This document shows, in pieces, positions 7,698 to 24,193 of a stretch of 50,197 bases of DNA. Positions within the stretch are counted from its first letter, which is position 1. Every line of letters begins with the position of its first letter. Both the position numbers and the translations under genes were made by a program. The notes beneath the pieces are model-generated. The model saw nothing but the letters and a program-made list of their open reading frames with translations. It was not told where the DNA came from and did not search any database. The stretch spans positions 1 through 50,197 of the forward strand of contig JALXEF010000105.1 in the NCBI GenBank assembly GCA_027069855.1, in the 5' to 3' direction. Source of the DNA: Caldifarciminota bacterium. Lineage in GTDB: Bacteria; Hydrothermota; Hydrothermia; WGAB01.

Positions 7698-10600
7698 GTG
7701 CAGAACATTTCTACTGCCACCCGTCGCCGTATCCAACGGAAGGGTTATAAGGAAGAAGCCTACCCGATGCCCCACCTGCTGGTGGTGCAGGTGGAGTCGT
7801 TCCGGCAGTTCCTGCAGGCCGATGTGCCGCCGGAACGGCGCCGCGACGAGGGGCTCCAGGCGGTCTTCAAGGAGATGTTCCCCATTGAGGACATCCACGG
7901 CCGCTACTCGCTGGAGTTCATCAGCTACGAGGTGGGCTCTCCGAAGTATACCGTTGAAGAGGCCAAAGAGAAGAACCTGACCTACTCCATCCCGATCTGG
8001 GCCAATCTGGAACTCGTGGTCAAGGACCCCGAGGAAAAGGATCCCGATCGGGCCGTCAAACACCGGATCCGCCAGCGGGTGTACCTCTGCGATCTGGTGG
8101 CCATGACCCCCAACGGGACCTTCATCGTGAACGGGACCGAGCGGGTGGTGGTCAACCAGCTGCATCGGTCGCCGGGGGTCTATTTCCAGAAGGGCGAACG
8201 GGGCTCGGCTGCTTACTCGGCGCTCTTGGTGCCCTATCGCGGCCCCTGGATCGACTTCTCCATTGACAGCCAGAAGGTGCTGGGCGTCACCATCTCCAAA
8301 CGCCGCAAGATCCCCATCACCCGCCTGCTGAAGGCCCTCGTGTATAAGGACACGGGCGATATCGTGGAGATGATCTTCGCCCACTACCCCGTGGACCTCA
8401 ACACCGTGCGGCCCGGCACCCGAATCTCGCGTCCGGTCTACAGCCCTCGGGCCAAGGAGCGCGCCGTAAGCCAGCTGGAGCCCGGCCGGTTCGTGAATGT
8501 GCGGGAGATCTCCGACGACCAGACCGGCGAGGTGTTGGTGCCCCCCATGACCCTCCTCACCCGGGAACACCTGCGACTGCTCAAGGCCCATCGGGTCCAG
8601 CGGATCAAGGTGCAGGAGATGCTGTACCCGGCCGACACCGTGCTCTCCGAGGAGGATCTGGAACGCCTGCGCGAGAACGATGTGTACGAGGTGTACATCT
8701 CCCCCATCCAGGAACTGGATCCCCGCCGGATGGAGCCCGGCAAGTATGTGACCGTCAACGATGTGATCCACCCGAAAACCGGCGAGGTGCTGATTCCGGT
8801 GCTCAGCCTGCTGGAGGAGGACGCCCTGGAGTACCTCAAGGGTGAGGGCGTGGAGACGGTCAAGGTGCTGCCCAAGGACTTTCCGGGCCTGGATGTCCTG
8901 ATGGCCACCACCAAGCTGGACCGCATCAAGGATATTGAGGGCGCCATCGGCAACCTGTACCGGACCCTGCGGTACACCCCGCCCAAGAGCCTGGAGGAGG
9001 CCAAGACCTATGTGCGCGACTTCTTCATGTCCAAGGCCCGGTTCTTCCTGGGCCGGGTGGGGCGCTTCAAGCTGAATTCCCGCCTGAACCTGGATCTGCC
9101 GGGCAACCAGGACACCCTGGACTTGGAGGACATCCTGGCCATTGTGCGGCGCCTCATCAAACTCTATGTGGGTGAGGAGCGCGAGGACGATGTGGAGGAT
9201 ATTTCCAACCGCCGGGTGCGCCGGGTGGGAGAACTGCTGGCCGAACAGTTCCGCATTGCCTTCCAGCGCCTGGGCCGGGTGATCAAGGAACGGATGCTCC
9301 TGGAGCGCGACGCCAACCTTACCCCCCGGAAGCTGGCCAACCCGCGGATCGTCACCGGCTCCATCCAGGCCTTCTTTGTGGGGGATCGGCTGTCGCAGTT
9401 CCTGGATCAGACCAACCCCCTGGCCGAACTGACCCATAAGCGGAGGCTTTCGGCGCTGGGCAAGGGCGGTCTCACCCGGGAAACCGCCGGCTTTGAGGTG
9501 CGCGATGTCCACCCCTCCCACTACGGCCGTCTCTGCCCCATTGAGACCCCGGAAGGCGCCAACATCGGGCTGATCACCTCGCTCACCACCTACGCACGGA
9601 TTGACGAACTGGGCTTTATCACGACCCCTCTGCGCCGTGTGAAGCGGGGCCGGGTGACCGACGAGGTGGTGGACATGGACCCCCTGGAGGAGGCCAAGTA
9701 CCGGATTGCCTCGGCGGATACCCCCTACGACCCGAAGACCGGCAAGATCCTGCAGAAGATGGTGTGGGTGCGGCACCGGGGCGGCTACCCCATGGTGCGG
9801 CCCGAAGAGGTGGACTTTATGGATGTGTCGCCGCGGCAGGTGCTTTCGCCCTCGGCGGCCCTCATCCCCTTCATTGAACACGACGACGCCAACCGGGCCC
9901 TGATGGGCTCCAACATGCAGCGGCAGGCGGTGCCTCTGATTCAGCCCGACCCGCCCCTGGTGGGCACCGGCCTGGAACACAAGATCGCGGTCAACTCCGG
10001 GGCCGCCCTGGTGGCCCAGCGGGCCGGTGTGGTGAAGGAGGCCGATGCCTTCCGCATCGTGATTGAGACCACCGAAGAGGTGGAGGATGCGCTGGATCCC
10101 CTGAAGGGACGCCTGGACATCTACGAACTCCGCAAGTTTGAGCGGTCCAACCAGAACACCAGCGTCCACCAGAAGCCCCTGGTGAAACCCGGCGATCGGG
10201 TGGAACGGGGCGATGTCATCGCCGACGGTCCGGCCACCAGCCAGGGCGAACTGGCCCTGGGGAAGAACCTGCTGGTGGCCTTCATGCCCTACTTCGGCTA
10301 CAACTTTGAAGACGCCATCGTGGTGTCGGAGCGTGTGCTCAAGGAAGACCTCTTCACCTCCATCCACATCCTGGAGTACAAGGTGGAAGTCCGGGAAACC
10401 AAGCTGGGGCCCGAGGAAGTGACCCGCGACCTGCCCAATGTGAGCGAGGACATGGTGAAGGATCTGGACGAGTACGGCATCGTGCGCATCGGGGCCGAGG
10501 TGGGGCCGGACGATATCCTGGTAGGGAAGATTTCGCCCAAGGGCGAGCGGGAACTGCTGCCTGAGGAGAAGCTCATCTACGCCATCTTCTCCGAGAAGGC

Positions 10601-11853
10601 CAAGGATGTGAAGGACACCTCCCTCCGGGTGCCGCCCGGTGTGGAAGGTGTGGTGGTGGATGTGGTGGTGCTGTCGCGGAAGCGCGACCACGATCCCCTC
10701 TTTAAGAAGGTGGTGCGGGAACGCCTGGAGAAACTGGAACGCGAAACCGCCTTTGCCAAGCGGAACCTGCGGGAGGGACTCCAGCAGCGGTTTGTGGAAC
10801 TCCTCAAGAACTACAAGTTGCGGGGAGACATCCTGGACGCCGAGGGCAATGTGCTGGTACCTGCGGGAACCCGGCTGACCGCCAGAATCCTGGAATCCCT
10901 GGATCCCCTGGCCATCCAGTTGCCGGAGGATCTGATCTCCGACAAGAAGCGGGCCCGGACCGTTTTCGCGCTGCTGGAGCGGGCCCGGGAGATCCTCAAG
11001 GACATTGAGGAACGGGCCCAGAGGGAGCGGAACCGCATCCGCCGGGGCGACGAGTTGCCGCCTGGCGTGATCCAGCTCATCAAGGTCTATGTCGCCCAGA
11101 AGCGGAAGCTCCAGGTGGGCGATAAGCTGGCCGGCCGTCACGGGAACAAGGGCGTGGTGGCCCGGATTGCGCCGGCCGAGGATATGCCCTTCCTGGAGGA
11201 TGGAACCCCGGTGGACATCGTGCTGAACCCCCTGGGGGTGCCCTCCCGGATGAATGTGGGGCAGATCCTGGAGACCATTCTGGGCTGGGCCGCCAAGGAA
11301 AAGGGCATCTACTATGCGACACCGGCCTTTGAGGGATTCTCCACCGAGGAGATCCGGAAGGAATTGGAGGAAGCCGGACTGAGCCCCAACGGCAAGGTGT
11401 GGGTGCGCGACGGCCGTACCGGCGAACGCCTCGCCTATCCGGTGACCGTGGGGTACATCTACATGATGAAACTCATCCACATGGTGGAAGACAAGGTGCA
11501 CGCCCGCGCCGTGGGGCCGTATTCGCTCATCACCCAGCAGCCTGTGGGAGGCAAGAGCCACTTTGGCGGCCAGCGGTTCGGCGAAATGGAGGTGTGGGCA
11601 CTGGAGGCCCACGGGGCCGCCTACACCCTGCAGGAAATGCTGACCGTGAAGTCCGACGATATCCAGGGCCGGAACCGGCTGTATAAGGCGCTCCGGAACG
11701 GTGAGGAGCCGCCCGAGCCGGGCTTGCCGGCCTCCTTCAGCGTGCTGCTGCATACCCTGCGCGGATTGGGCCTGGATATTGAGATCATCACCGACAAGGG
11801 GGAGAAGAAGGCCCCCGTGTCGGAAAAAACAGAGCAAACAGGGGTGACGGAAC

Positions 11854-11864
<11 letters not shown>
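7698..11864 (+). CDS. rpoB: DNA-directed RNA polymerase subunit beta
   Basis: [75 protein letters not shown]. Start uncertain (GTG 7698 lies inside the SD; see findings). Confidence 0.97.
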
Positions 11865-15885
<4,021 letters not shown>

Positions 15886-15972
15886 ATTCGGCTGAGACGG
15901 GCCGGATCGGCCGCACTCCTCTCGTAGCGGCGATGCACCGCGGGGTGCGTCGGCAGAGGGTTGTGCGGTTGG

Positions 15973-16001
15973 TTGACACCCCTGAGGCAGGTCGTTAAGA
16001 T
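15973..16001 (+). promoter_or_regulatory. Sigma-A promoter of the str operon (rpsL)
   Basis: TTGACA-N17-TAAGAT in the 141-bp rpoC-rpsL gap; RBS GGGAGGA. Confidence 0.7.
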
Positions 16002-16026
16002 AATTGGCCCTTGTGAGGGAGGAACT

Positions 16027-16401
16027 ATGCCAACGATCAACCAACTGGTTCGGTACGGAAGAAAGCCGAAGCCGAAGAAGTCGAAGTCGCCGGCGCTGGA
16101 AGGGAACCCCCAGAAGCGCGGGGTGTGCATCCGGGTGTACACCACCACGCCCAAGAAGCCGAACTCGGCCATGCGGAAGGTGGCCAAGGTGCGGCTTTCC
16201 AACGGGCGTGAGGTGGTGGCCTATATTCCCGGCGAAGGGCACAACCTGCAGGAACACTCGGTGGTTCTCGTGCGCGGCGGCCGTGTCAAGGACTTGCCGG
16301 GCGTGAAGTATCACATCATCCGCGGCAAGTACGATGCCGCGGGAGTGGAGGGCCGGCGGAACTCCCGGTCCCTCTATGGTACCAAACGTCCGAAGGAGTA
16401 A
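16027..16401 (+). CDS. rpsL: 30S ribosomal protein S12
   Basis: [15 protein letters not shown]...[57 protein letters not shown]. Confidence 0.98.
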   Translation: MPTINQLVRYGRKPKPKKSKSPALEGNPQKRGVCIRVYTTTPKKPNSAMRKVAKVRLSNGREVVAYIPGEGHNLQEHSVVLVRGGRVKDLPGVKYHIIRGKYDAAGVEGRRNSRSLYGTKRPKE

Positions 16402-16407
16402 GGATGA

Positions 16408-16878
<471 letters not shown>

Positions 16879-16938
16879 GGATCTCGCGTTCCGTAAGAAC
16901 CTTGAAACGGCAACAGCAGACAAGGTGGTGGCCATACC

Positions 16939-18987
16939 ATGGGCGCTCTGGCGCTGGATCGGATCCGGAATGTCGGCTTCGTCGCCCACATCGACGCCGG
17001 CAAAACGACGGTGACCGAGCGGATCCTGTACTACACCGGCAGGATCCATCGGCTCGGCGATGTGGACGAGGGGACGGCCACCACCGACTGGATGGTGCAG
17101 GAGAAGGAGCGCGGGATCACCATCACCTCCGCCGCCACCTTCTGCCGGTGGCGTGACGCCTTCATCAACATCATCGACACCCCGGGGCATGTGGACTTCA
17201 CCGCCGAGGTGGAGCGCGCCCTGCGGGTGCTGGACGGCCTGGTGGTCATCTTCAGCGCCGTTGAGGGGGTGGAGCCCCAGTCGGAAACCGTCTGGCGGCA
17301 GGCCGATCGCTACGGGGTCCCCAAGATCGCCTTCATCAACAAGATGGACCGCATGGGGGCCTCCAGCGAACGCGTGATCCACCAGATCGAGGAACGGTTC
17401 CATGTCCGGCCCCTGCCCCTGCAGTTGCCCATCGGCCTGGAGGCCGACTTTGTGGGGGTGGTAGACCTGGTGCATCGGCGCCGCTTCATCTGGGATGTGG
17501 ACGAAACCGGCGAGAAGTACCGGCAGGAAAGGGCCACCGGGCCCGAGGTGGAGGAGGCCTACGAAGCCCTGGTAAACGCCCTGGCCGAAGTGGATGAGGC
17601 TGTGCTGGAGGAGTACATGGACCGGGGCGAGGTGTCGCCGGAAACCCTGAAGCAGGCCATCCGCCGGGTGACCCTCCAGGGTTTGATGGTGCCGGTGCTC
17701 CTGGGATCCGCCCTGAAGAACCGGGGCATCCAGCCCCTGCTGGACGCCATCGTGGACTACCTGCCCTCGCCCCTGGATGTGGAAGTGCCCCTGGGTGTGG
17801 ATCCCCATACGGGCGACATCGTGGAGCGCAAGCCCGACCCGAAGGAGCCTTTCTCCGGCCTGGTGTTCAAGGTGCAGCGCGACAAGCACGCCGGTCGCCT
17901 GCTGTACACCCGCATCTACTCCGGCACCCTGCGGGTGGGCCAGAAGGTGCTGAACACCGTGACCGGCACCCAGGGCAAGGTACTCCGCATTTACCGGATG
18001 CACGCCATCAAGCGGGAAACCCTGCGGGAGGCGGCGGCCGGAGACATTGTGGCCCTGGTGGGGCTCAAGGACGCCAAAACGGGCGACACCCTGTGCGACC
18101 CCCAGGCGCCCGTGCTCTTTGAGGGCATGCAGTTTCCCGAGCCCGTGGTGAGCATGGTCATTGAGCCCCGGAGTTCCAAGGATCTGGATCGCCTGAAGCA
18201 AGCCATTTCCGACATGCTGTACGAGGACCCCACCTTCCGTTTCAAGGAGGATCCGGAAACCGGCGAACTCATCATCTCGGGGATGGGCGAGTTGCACCTG
18301 GAGATCCTGGTGGACCGGATCCAGCGGGAGTTCGGGGTGCCCGTGCGGCTGGGGCGGCCGCAGGTGGATTATCGCGAGACCATCACCGAGACGGTGGAGA
18401 AGGAGGCGGTGGTGGAACGCGAGGTGGGGGGTACGGTGCACCGCGGTCGCGTGCGGGTTCGGGTGTCGCCGGTGGAAGACCGGGGACAGGTGATCCTGTC
18501 GGTGCCCGAGGACCTGCCGCCGGAGTTTCGCGAAGTGGCCCTTGCCACCCTTCGCGAGCGGGTGGCCTATGGACCCCTACTTGGCTATCCGCTGTTTAAC
18601 CTTAAAATAGAGGTCCTTGATTTGGACACCGAGGGGGGTACCCCTCTGGGCACCCGGCTGGCTCTGATCCAGGCCTTACGGGAGGCCCTTTCGGCGGCTC
18701 ACCCCATTCTGCTGGAACCGGTCATGTACCTGGAGGTCCAGGTACCTGCCGACTATGTGGGGAATGTTGTCGCCGATCTCGGCCACCGGGGTGGCGAGCT
18801 GCTGGGGATCGAGGTGGTAACCCCTGGTGTACAGAAGGTGAAGGGGAAGGCTCCCCTGAAGAACCTGTTCGGGTACGCGGTCCAGTTGCGATCGCTCACC
18901 CAGGGCAGGGGCAATGTGTGGATGAAGCTGGACACCTTTGCCCCGCTGCCGGAAAAAGAGTTCAAAGAAATGCTGTCACTAAGATAG
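16939..18987 (+). CDS. fusA: Elongation factor G
   Basis: GFVAHIDAGKTTVTERILYYTG, DTPGHVDFTAEVERALRVLDG, NKMDRMGA. Confidence 0.97.
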   Translation: MGALALDRIRNVGFVAHIDAGKTTVTERILYYTGRIHRLGDVDEGTATTDWMVQEKERGITITSAATFCRWRDAFINIIDTPGHVDFTAEVERALRVLDGLVVIFSAVEGVEPQSETVWRQADRYGVPKIAFINKMDRMGASSERVIHQIEERFHVRPLPLQLPIGLEADFVGVVDLVHRRRFIWDVDETGEKYRQERATGPEVEEAYEALVNALAEVDEAVLEEYMDRGEVSPETLKQAIRRVTLQGLMVPVLLGSALKNRGIQPLLDAIVDYLPSPLDVEVPLGVDPHTGDIVERKPDPKEPFSGLVFKVQRDKHAGRLLYTRIYSGTLRVGQKVLNTVTGTQGKVLRIYRMHAIKRETLREAAAGDIVALVGLKDAKTGDTLCDPQAPVLFEGMQFPEPVVSMVIEPRSSKDLDRLKQAISDMLYEDPTFRFKEDPETGELIISGMGELHLEILVDRIQREFGVPVRLGRPQVDYRETITETVEKEAVVEREVGGTVHRGRVRVRVSPVEDRGQVILSVPEDLPPEFREVALATLRERVAYGPLLGYPLFNLKIEVLDLDTEGGTPLGTRLALIQALREALSAAHPILLEPVMYLEVQVPADYVGNVVADLGHRGGELLGIEVVTPGVQKVKGKAPLKNLFGYAVQLRSLTQGRGNVWMKLDTFAPLPEKEFKEMLSLR

Positions 18988-19002
18988 CGGAGGTGTAAAG
19001 TC

Positions 19003-20202
19003 ATGTCGAAGCCGAAGTTTGAACGGAAGAAGCCCCACTTGAATGTGGGAACCATCGGCCACGTAGACCATGGTAAGTCCACGCTGACCTCTGCCATCAC
19101 CAAGTACCTGTCGCTCAAGGGGCTGGCCGAGTTCGTGCCCTTTGACTCCATCGACAAGGCGCCGGAGGAAAAGGCCCGCGGAATCACGATCCAGCTGGCC
19201 CACATTGAGTACGAAACCGAAAAGCGCCACTACGCCCACATCGACTGTCCGGGCCACGCCGACTATGTGAAGAACATGATCACCGGCGCCGCCCAGATGG
19301 ACGGGGCGATCCTGGTGGTGGCAGCGCCCGACTCGGTGATGCCGCAGACCCGTGAGCACGTGCTCCTGGCGCGTCAGGTGAATGTGCCGTCCATCGTGGT
19401 GTTCATCAACAAGGTGGACATGATGGACGACCCCGAACTCCTGGAACTCGTGGAGATGGAAGTGCGCGACCTCCTGAACGAGTACGAGTTCCCGGGCGAC
19501 GAGGTTCCCGTGATCAAGGGCTCGGCCCTCAAGGCCCTGGAGTGCGGCGACGACCTCAACTGCGAATGGTATAAGCCCATCCAGGAGCTCCTGGATGCCA
19601 TGGATAACTACATTCCCGAGCCCAAGCGGGAAGTGGACAAGCCCTTCCTCATGGCCATTGAGGACGTGTTCTCCATTACCGGTCGTGGTACCGTGGTGAC
19701 CGGCCGTGTGGAGCGCGGCCGCCTGACCCCCGGCGAGGAAGTGGAAATCGTGGGCTTCCGGGACAAGCCCATCCGCACCGTGGTGACCTCCATTGAGATG
19801 TTCCGCAAGATCCTGGACGAGGCCCTGCCGGGCGACAACGTGGGCCTCTTGCTGCGCGGCGTCAAGAAGGAAGAGGTAGAGCGCGGCATGGTGGTGGCGG
19901 CTCCCGGAAGCATCAAGCCCCACAAGAAGTTCAAGGCCCAGGTGTATGTGCTGAAGCCCGAGGAAGGTGGCCGGCACACGCCCTTCTTCAACGGGTATCG
20001 GCCGCAGTTCTACTTCCGGACCACGGATGTGACCGGTACCATCAAGCTCCCGCCCGACCGGGAGATGGTGATGCCGGGCGACCATGTGAACCTGGAAGTG
20101 GAACTCATTTACCCCGTGGCCATTGAAAAGGAGCTGCGGTTCGCCATCCGTGAGGGTGGCCGGACGGTAGGCGCCGGCGTCGTGACCGACGTGGAGGACT
20201 GA
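19003..20202 (+). CDS. tuf: Elongation factor Tu
   Basis: [57 protein letters not shown]. Confidence 0.97.
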   Translation: MSKPKFERKKPHLNVGTIGHVDHGKSTLTSAITKYLSLKGLAEFVPFDSIDKAPEEKARGITIQLAHIEYETEKRHYAHIDCPGHADYVKNMITGAAQMDGAILVVAAPDSVMPQTREHVLLARQVNVPSIVVFINKVDMMDDPELLELVEMEVRDLLNEYEFPGDEVPVIKGSALKALECGDDLNCEWYKPIQELLDAMDNYIPEPKREVDKPFLMAIEDVFSITGRGTVVTGRVERGRLTPGEEVEIVGFRDKPIRTVVTSIEMFRKILDEALPGDNVGLLLRGVKKEEVERGMVVAAPGSIKPHKKFKAQVYVLKPEEGGRHTPFFNGYRPQFYFRTTDVTGTIKLPPDREMVMPGDHVNLEVELIYPVAIEKELRFAIREGGRTVGAGVVTDVED

Positions 20203-20203
20203 G

Positions 20204-20512
20204 TTGGAGGCCAGAATCCGGATCAAACTGAAGTCCTTTGACCCCCACCTCCTGGACCGGTCGGCCAAAAAGATCGCGCTGACCGCCCGGAGGACGGGGG
20301 CAAAGGTTTCTGGCCCCATCCCTCTGCCCACGAAGCGGACCCTGTTCTCCGTGATCCGGTCGCCCCATGTGCATAAGAAGTCGCAGGAACAGTTCGAACT
20401 CAAGATCCACAAGCGGCTGCTGGAGATCGTGAACCCGCAACAGGAAACCATCGACAAGCTCTCGCGGCTGGAACTGCCTCCGGGCGTGGAAGTGGAGATC
20501 AAGGTGCTATGA
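20204..20512 (+). CDS. rpsJ: 30S ribosomal protein S10 (TTG start)
   Basis: [71 protein letters not shown]. Confidence 0.97.
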   Translation: MEARIRIKLKSFDPHLLDRSAKKIALTARRTGAKVSGPIPLPTKRTLFSVIRSPHVHKKSQEQFELKIHKRLLEIVNPQQETIDKLSRLELPPGVEVEIKVL

Positions 20513-21141
20513 TCGGCCTACTGGGACGCAAGGTCGGCATGACCCAGTTGCCCGACGAACGGGGCAACATGACGCCGGTGACCATCCTGGAGGTGGGGCC
20601 GTGCACCGTTCTGGGGGTCCGGACCCCGGAGAAGGACGGCTATGCCGCCATCCGGGTGGGCTACGGTGAGGTGCCCCAGCGCAAACTCAACCGGCCCCTC
20701 CTGGGGGAGCTGGTGAAGGTGCTGGGCGAAGGCCGTAAGACCTATCCCGCCCGGGTGATCCGGGAGTTCCGGGTGGACAACCCCGAGGAGTACCAGCCCG
20801 GTCAGGTGCTCACCGTGGAGGTGTTCCAGGGTGTGGATCGGGTGGATGTCACCGGGTACTCCAAGGGCCGCGGGTTCCAGGGCGTGATGAAGCGCTGGGG
20901 CTTTAGCGGCGGTCCGATGAGCCACGGCTCCAAGTTCCATCGGCGTCCGGGGTCCATCGGCCAGAGTACCTTTCCGGGACGGGTCCACAAGGGCAAGAAG
21001 ATGCCCGGGCATATGGGCATGCGACGGGTGACCGTGAAGAACCTCAAGGTGTTCAAGGTGATCCCGGAGAAGAACCTGCTGGTGGTGAAGGGCAGTGTGC
21101 CGGGTCCGAACGGGCGCGTTCTCATGGTGAAGGCGAGGTGA
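20509..21141 (+). CDS. rplC: 50S ribosomal protein L3
   Basis: [13 protein letters not shown]...[32 protein letters not shown]. Confidence 0.97.
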   Translation: MIGLLGRKVGMTQLPDERGNMTPVTILEVGPCTVLGVRTPEKDGYAAIRVGYGEVPQRKLNRPLLGELVKVLGEGRKTYPARVIREFRVDNPEEYQPGQVLTVEVFQGVDRVDVTGYSKGRGFQGVMKRWGFSGGPMSHGSKFHRRPGSIGQSTFPGRVHKGKKMPGHMGMRRVTVKNLKVFKVIPEKNLLVVKGSVPGPNGRVLMVKAR

Positions 21142-21143
21142 AC

Positions 21144-21767
21144 ATGAAGGCACCCCTGTATTCCAGAGAAGGCCAGCCGGTGGGCGAGGTGGAACTCCCC
21201 CAGAGCGTGTTTGGGGTCACCCCCAAGCGCCATGTGCTCTGGGAGGTGGTGCGCGCCTACCTTCTGAACCGGCGGCTGGGGACCCATAAGGCCAAAACCC
21301 GGGGCGAGGTCAAGGGCTCGGGCCGCAAGATCTGGCCCCAGAAGGGGCTGGGTCGGGCCCGCCACGGCGACCGGTATGCGCCGATCTTCGTGGGCGGTGG
21401 CAAGGCTTTTCCGCCCAGGCCCCGGAAGTATGGGTACGAGCCGCCCAAGAAGGTGCGCCGGCTCGCCCTGAAGATGGCCCTGTCCGACCGGGCCCGGGAG
21501 AAGCGCGTGCTGGTCATTGAGGGGTTTGAGTTTCCCGCCCCCAAGACCCGCAGCGCGGTCACCCTGCTCCAGAACCTGGGCATTGCCGAAAAGAAGGCGC
21601 TGCTGATTTCCGGCGATGTGAACCGCAACCTCTACCTCTCCACCCGAAATCTCCCGCGCGTGGCCACCCGTACCGCCAGCGAAGCCAACACCTACGATGT
21701 GCTGAACGCCGAGTACGTGGTGCTGGACCAGGCCTCCATTGAAAAGCTCAAGGAGCGGCTGAAATGA
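21144..21767 (+). CDS. rplD: 50S ribosomal protein L4
   Basis: [40 protein letters not shown]. Confidence 0.96.
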   Translation: MKAPLYSREGQPVGEVELPQSVFGVTPKRHVLWEVVRAYLLNRRLGTHKAKTRGEVKGSGRKIWPQKGLGRARHGDRYAPIFVGGGKAFPPRPRKYGYEPPKKVRRLALKMALSDRAREKRVLVIEGFEFPAPKTRSAVTLLQNLGIAEKKALLISGDVNRNLYLSTRNLPRVATRTASEANTYDVLNAEYVVLDQASIEKLKERLK

Positions 21768-22054
21768 GAGATCCCCGTGATGTCATCCTCCGGCCCATCT
21801 TTACCGAGCGCAGCATGCACCTGCAGCAACAGGCCAACGCCTATGTGTTTGAGGTGGCCCGGGATGCGAACAAGCACGAGATCAAGCACGCCGTGGAGTC
21901 CCTCTTCAAGGTGAAGGTGCGCAAGGTGAATGTGATCAATGTCAAGGGCAAACCCAAGCGGCGGTTCCGGGCCCCTGGCCGCACCCGTTCCTACAAGAAG
22001 GCCATCGTCTTCTTGAAGGAAGGGGAAACCATCCCGCTGTTTGAAGGAGCGTGA
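21764..22054 (+). CDS. rplW: 50S ribosomal protein L23
   Basis: [13 protein letters not shown]...[37 protein letters not shown]. Confidence 0.96.
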   Translation: MRDPRDVILRPIFTERSMHLQQQANAYVFEVARDANKHEIKHAVESLFKVKVRKVNVINVKGKPKRRFRAPGRTRSYKKAIVFLKEGETIPLFEGA

Positions 22055-22059
22055 GGACC

Positions 22060-22884
22060 ATGCCGGTAAAACACTTTGTGCCCTATACACCCTCGCGCCG
22101 CTTCATGACGGTTACCGACTACTCGGTGCTGACCAAAAAGAAGCCCGAGAAGTCGCTGCTGTTGCCGAAGAAGCGGACGGGGGGCCGGAACAACCGGGGG
22201 CGGATCACCGTCCGGCACCGGGGCGGCGGCCACAAGCGGCGGCTCCGGATCGTGGATTTCCGCCGGGAGAAGTTCGGGGTGCCGGCCAAGGTGGCGGCCA
22301 TTGAGTACGACCCGAACCGCACCGCCTTCATCGCCCTCCTGCACTATGTGGACGGCGAAAAGCGGTACATCCTGGCCCCTGAAGGGATCCAGGTGGGCGA
22401 TACGGTGGTGTCGGGCCCGGGTTCGGAACTGAAGCTGGGCAACCACCTGCCCCTGGCCGAGATCCCCGAGGGCATGGAGATCCACAACATCGAGCTCTAT
22501 CCCGGCCGGGGCGGCCAGCTGGTGCGCGCGGCAGGCACCGCCGCGGTGATCCTCTCCAAGGAGGGCAAGTATGCCTATGTGCAGCTGCCCTCCGGCGAGG
22601 TGCGGATGATCCTGCAGAAGTGCATGGCCACCATCGGTCGGGTGTCCAATGTGGATCACGAGAATGTGGTGCTGGGCAAGGCCGGGCGCAGCCGCTGGCT
22701 GGGCATTCGGCCCACCGTCCGCGGGGTGGCGATGAACCCGGTGGATCACCCGCTGGGCGGTGGCGAAGGCCGCTCCAAGGGCGGCCGGCCGCCGGTGAGC
22801 CCCTGGGGCAAGCCCGCCAAGGGCGGCAAGACCCGCAAGAAGAACAAGCCGTCCGATCGGTTCATTGTGAGACGGCGGAGGTGA
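22060..22884 (+). CDS. rplB: 50S ribosomal protein L2
   Basis: [29 protein letters not shown]...[39 protein letters not shown]. Confidence 0.98.
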   Translation: MPVKHFVPYTPSRRFMTVTDYSVLTKKKPEKSLLLPKKRTGGRNNRGRITVRHRGGGHKRRLRIVDFRREKFGVPAKVAAIEYDPNRTAFIALLHYVDGEKRYILAPEGIQVGDTVVSGPGSELKLGNHLPLAEIPEGMEIHNIELYPGRGGQLVRAAGTAAVILSKEGKYAYVQLPSGEVRMILQKCMATIGRVSNVDHENVVLGKAGRSRWLGIRPTVRGVAMNPVDHPLGGGEGRSKGGRPPVSPWGKPAKGGKTRKKNKPSDRFIVRRRR

Positions 22885-22890
22885 GAGCGC

Positions 22891-23178
22891 ATGGGTAGGT
22901 CACTGAAAAAGGGACCCTATGTAGATCCGAAGTTGCTGAAGCGCATCCGGCAGATGAACGAAACCGGCGAAAAGCGGGTCATCAAAACCTGGTCGCGCCG
23001 CAGCACGATCACGCCCGACTTCGTGGGACATACGATTCAGGTGCACAACGGCCGCAAGTTCATCCCCGTGTACATCACCCAGGACATGGTGGGCCACAAG
23101 CTCGGTGAGTTCGCCCCGACCCGCACCTTCCGGGGCCATAAGGGCCTGAAGGGCGCCCAGAAAGCCAGGATGCGGTAG
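22891..23178 (+). CDS. rpsS: 30S ribosomal protein S19
   Basis: [19 protein letters not shown]...[48 protein letters not shown]. Confidence 0.98.
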   Translation: MGRSLKKGPYVDPKLLKRIRQMNETGEKRVIKTWSRRSTITPDFVGHTIQVHNGRKFIPVYITQDMVGHKLGEFAPTRTFRGHKGLKGAQKARMR

Positions 23179-23180
23179 CC

Positions 23181-23528
23181 ATGGTGGGAAGAAGCGTACG
23201 CAGGTTCGTGCTGGCCTCGCCCAAGAAACTGAAGCCCCTGATGGAACTCATCCGCGGGCGGTCCGTGAGTGAGGCCTACTGGCTCCTGGAGGGCAACGCC
23301 AAGCGGCGCCTGTCCACCCATGTCATGAAGACCCTGAAGGCCGCGGTGGCTTCGTACCGCGAAAAGGCCGGCACCGATGCCCGGCCCGACGACGAACTCG
23401 TGGTGCGGACCGCCAAGGTGGACCGGGGCCCGATCCTGAAGCGCTGGCGTCCGGCGTGGCGGGGCCGGGCCGTGATGCGCCGCCGGCGCATGAGCCACAT
23501 CACCATTGAAGTGGCCGAAGCCGAATAG
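23181..23528 (+). CDS. rplV: 50S ribosomal protein L22
   Basis: Position between rpsS and rps[22 protein letters not shown]-terminus. Confidence 0.94.
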   Translation: MVGRSVRRFVLASPKKLKPLMELIRGRSVSEAYWLLEGNAKRRLSTHVMKTLKAAVASYREKAGTDARPDDELVVRTAKVDRGPILKRWRPAWRGRAVMRRRRMSHITIEVAEAE

Positions 23529-23536
23529 GAGGACCC

Positions 23537-24190
23537 ATGGGACAGAAAGTTCATCCAACCGGATTCCGACTCGGCGTCATTAAAGACTGGGAGGCCCGCT
23601 GGTTCGCCCGGGGAAAGAGGATCGCCGAGTACCTGCACGAAGACCTCAAGATCCGCGATTACCTGGAAAAGCGCCTCAAGCACGCAGGCCTCTCGCGGGT
23701 GACCATTGAGCGTACGGCCGATCGCCTGACCGTGAACATCTACACCTCCCGTCCCGGGGTGGTGATCGGCAGCAAGGGCCGGGAAGCCGACAACATCCGC
23801 CGGGAACTGGAGTACCTGACCGGGCGCAAGAGCATCTACCTGAACATCAACGAGGTGCGGATCCCGGAGATCGACGCACCCCTGATCGCCAAGAACATCG
23901 CCTACCGCCTGGAACAGCGGGTGTCCCATCGCCGCGCCATGAAGCGGGCCGTGGAGCTCGCCATGAAGATGGGTGCCAAGGGCATCCGGGTGCAGGTGAA
24001 GGGCCGGCTGGGCGGCGCCGAAATCGCCCGGAAGGAATGGTACCGCGTGGGCCGCGTGCCCCTGCAGACCCTGCGGGCGGACATCGACTACGCCGAGGCC
24101 ACGGCCTTCACCAAGGCCGGCACCGTGGGTGTGAAGGTGTGGGTGTACAAAGGCGACGTGCTGCAGCGCGAGGAAGAGGAGGTGGAGTAG
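23537..24190 (+). CDS. rpsC: 30S ribosomal protein S3
   Basis: [24 protein letters not shown]...[21 protein letters not shown]. Confidence 0.97.
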   Translation: MGQKVHPTGFRLGVIKDWEARWFARGKRIAEYLHEDLKIRDYLEKRLKHAGLSRVTIERTADRLTVNIYTSRPGVVIGSKGREADNIRRELEYLTGRKSIYLNINEVRIPEIDAPLIAKNIAYRLEQRVSHRRAMKRAVELAMKMGAKGIRVQVKGRLGGAEIARKEWYRVGRVPLQTLRADIDYAEATAFTKAGTVGVKVWVYKGDVLQREEEEVE

Positions 24191-24193
24191 GCC

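Noticed and set aside
15931-15952. 9-bp stem hairpin CGATGCACC-gcgg-GGTGCGTCG after rpoC
   Set aside because: One G-T wobble and no T-tract; may be a processing or attenuation element but not supportable as a terminator.
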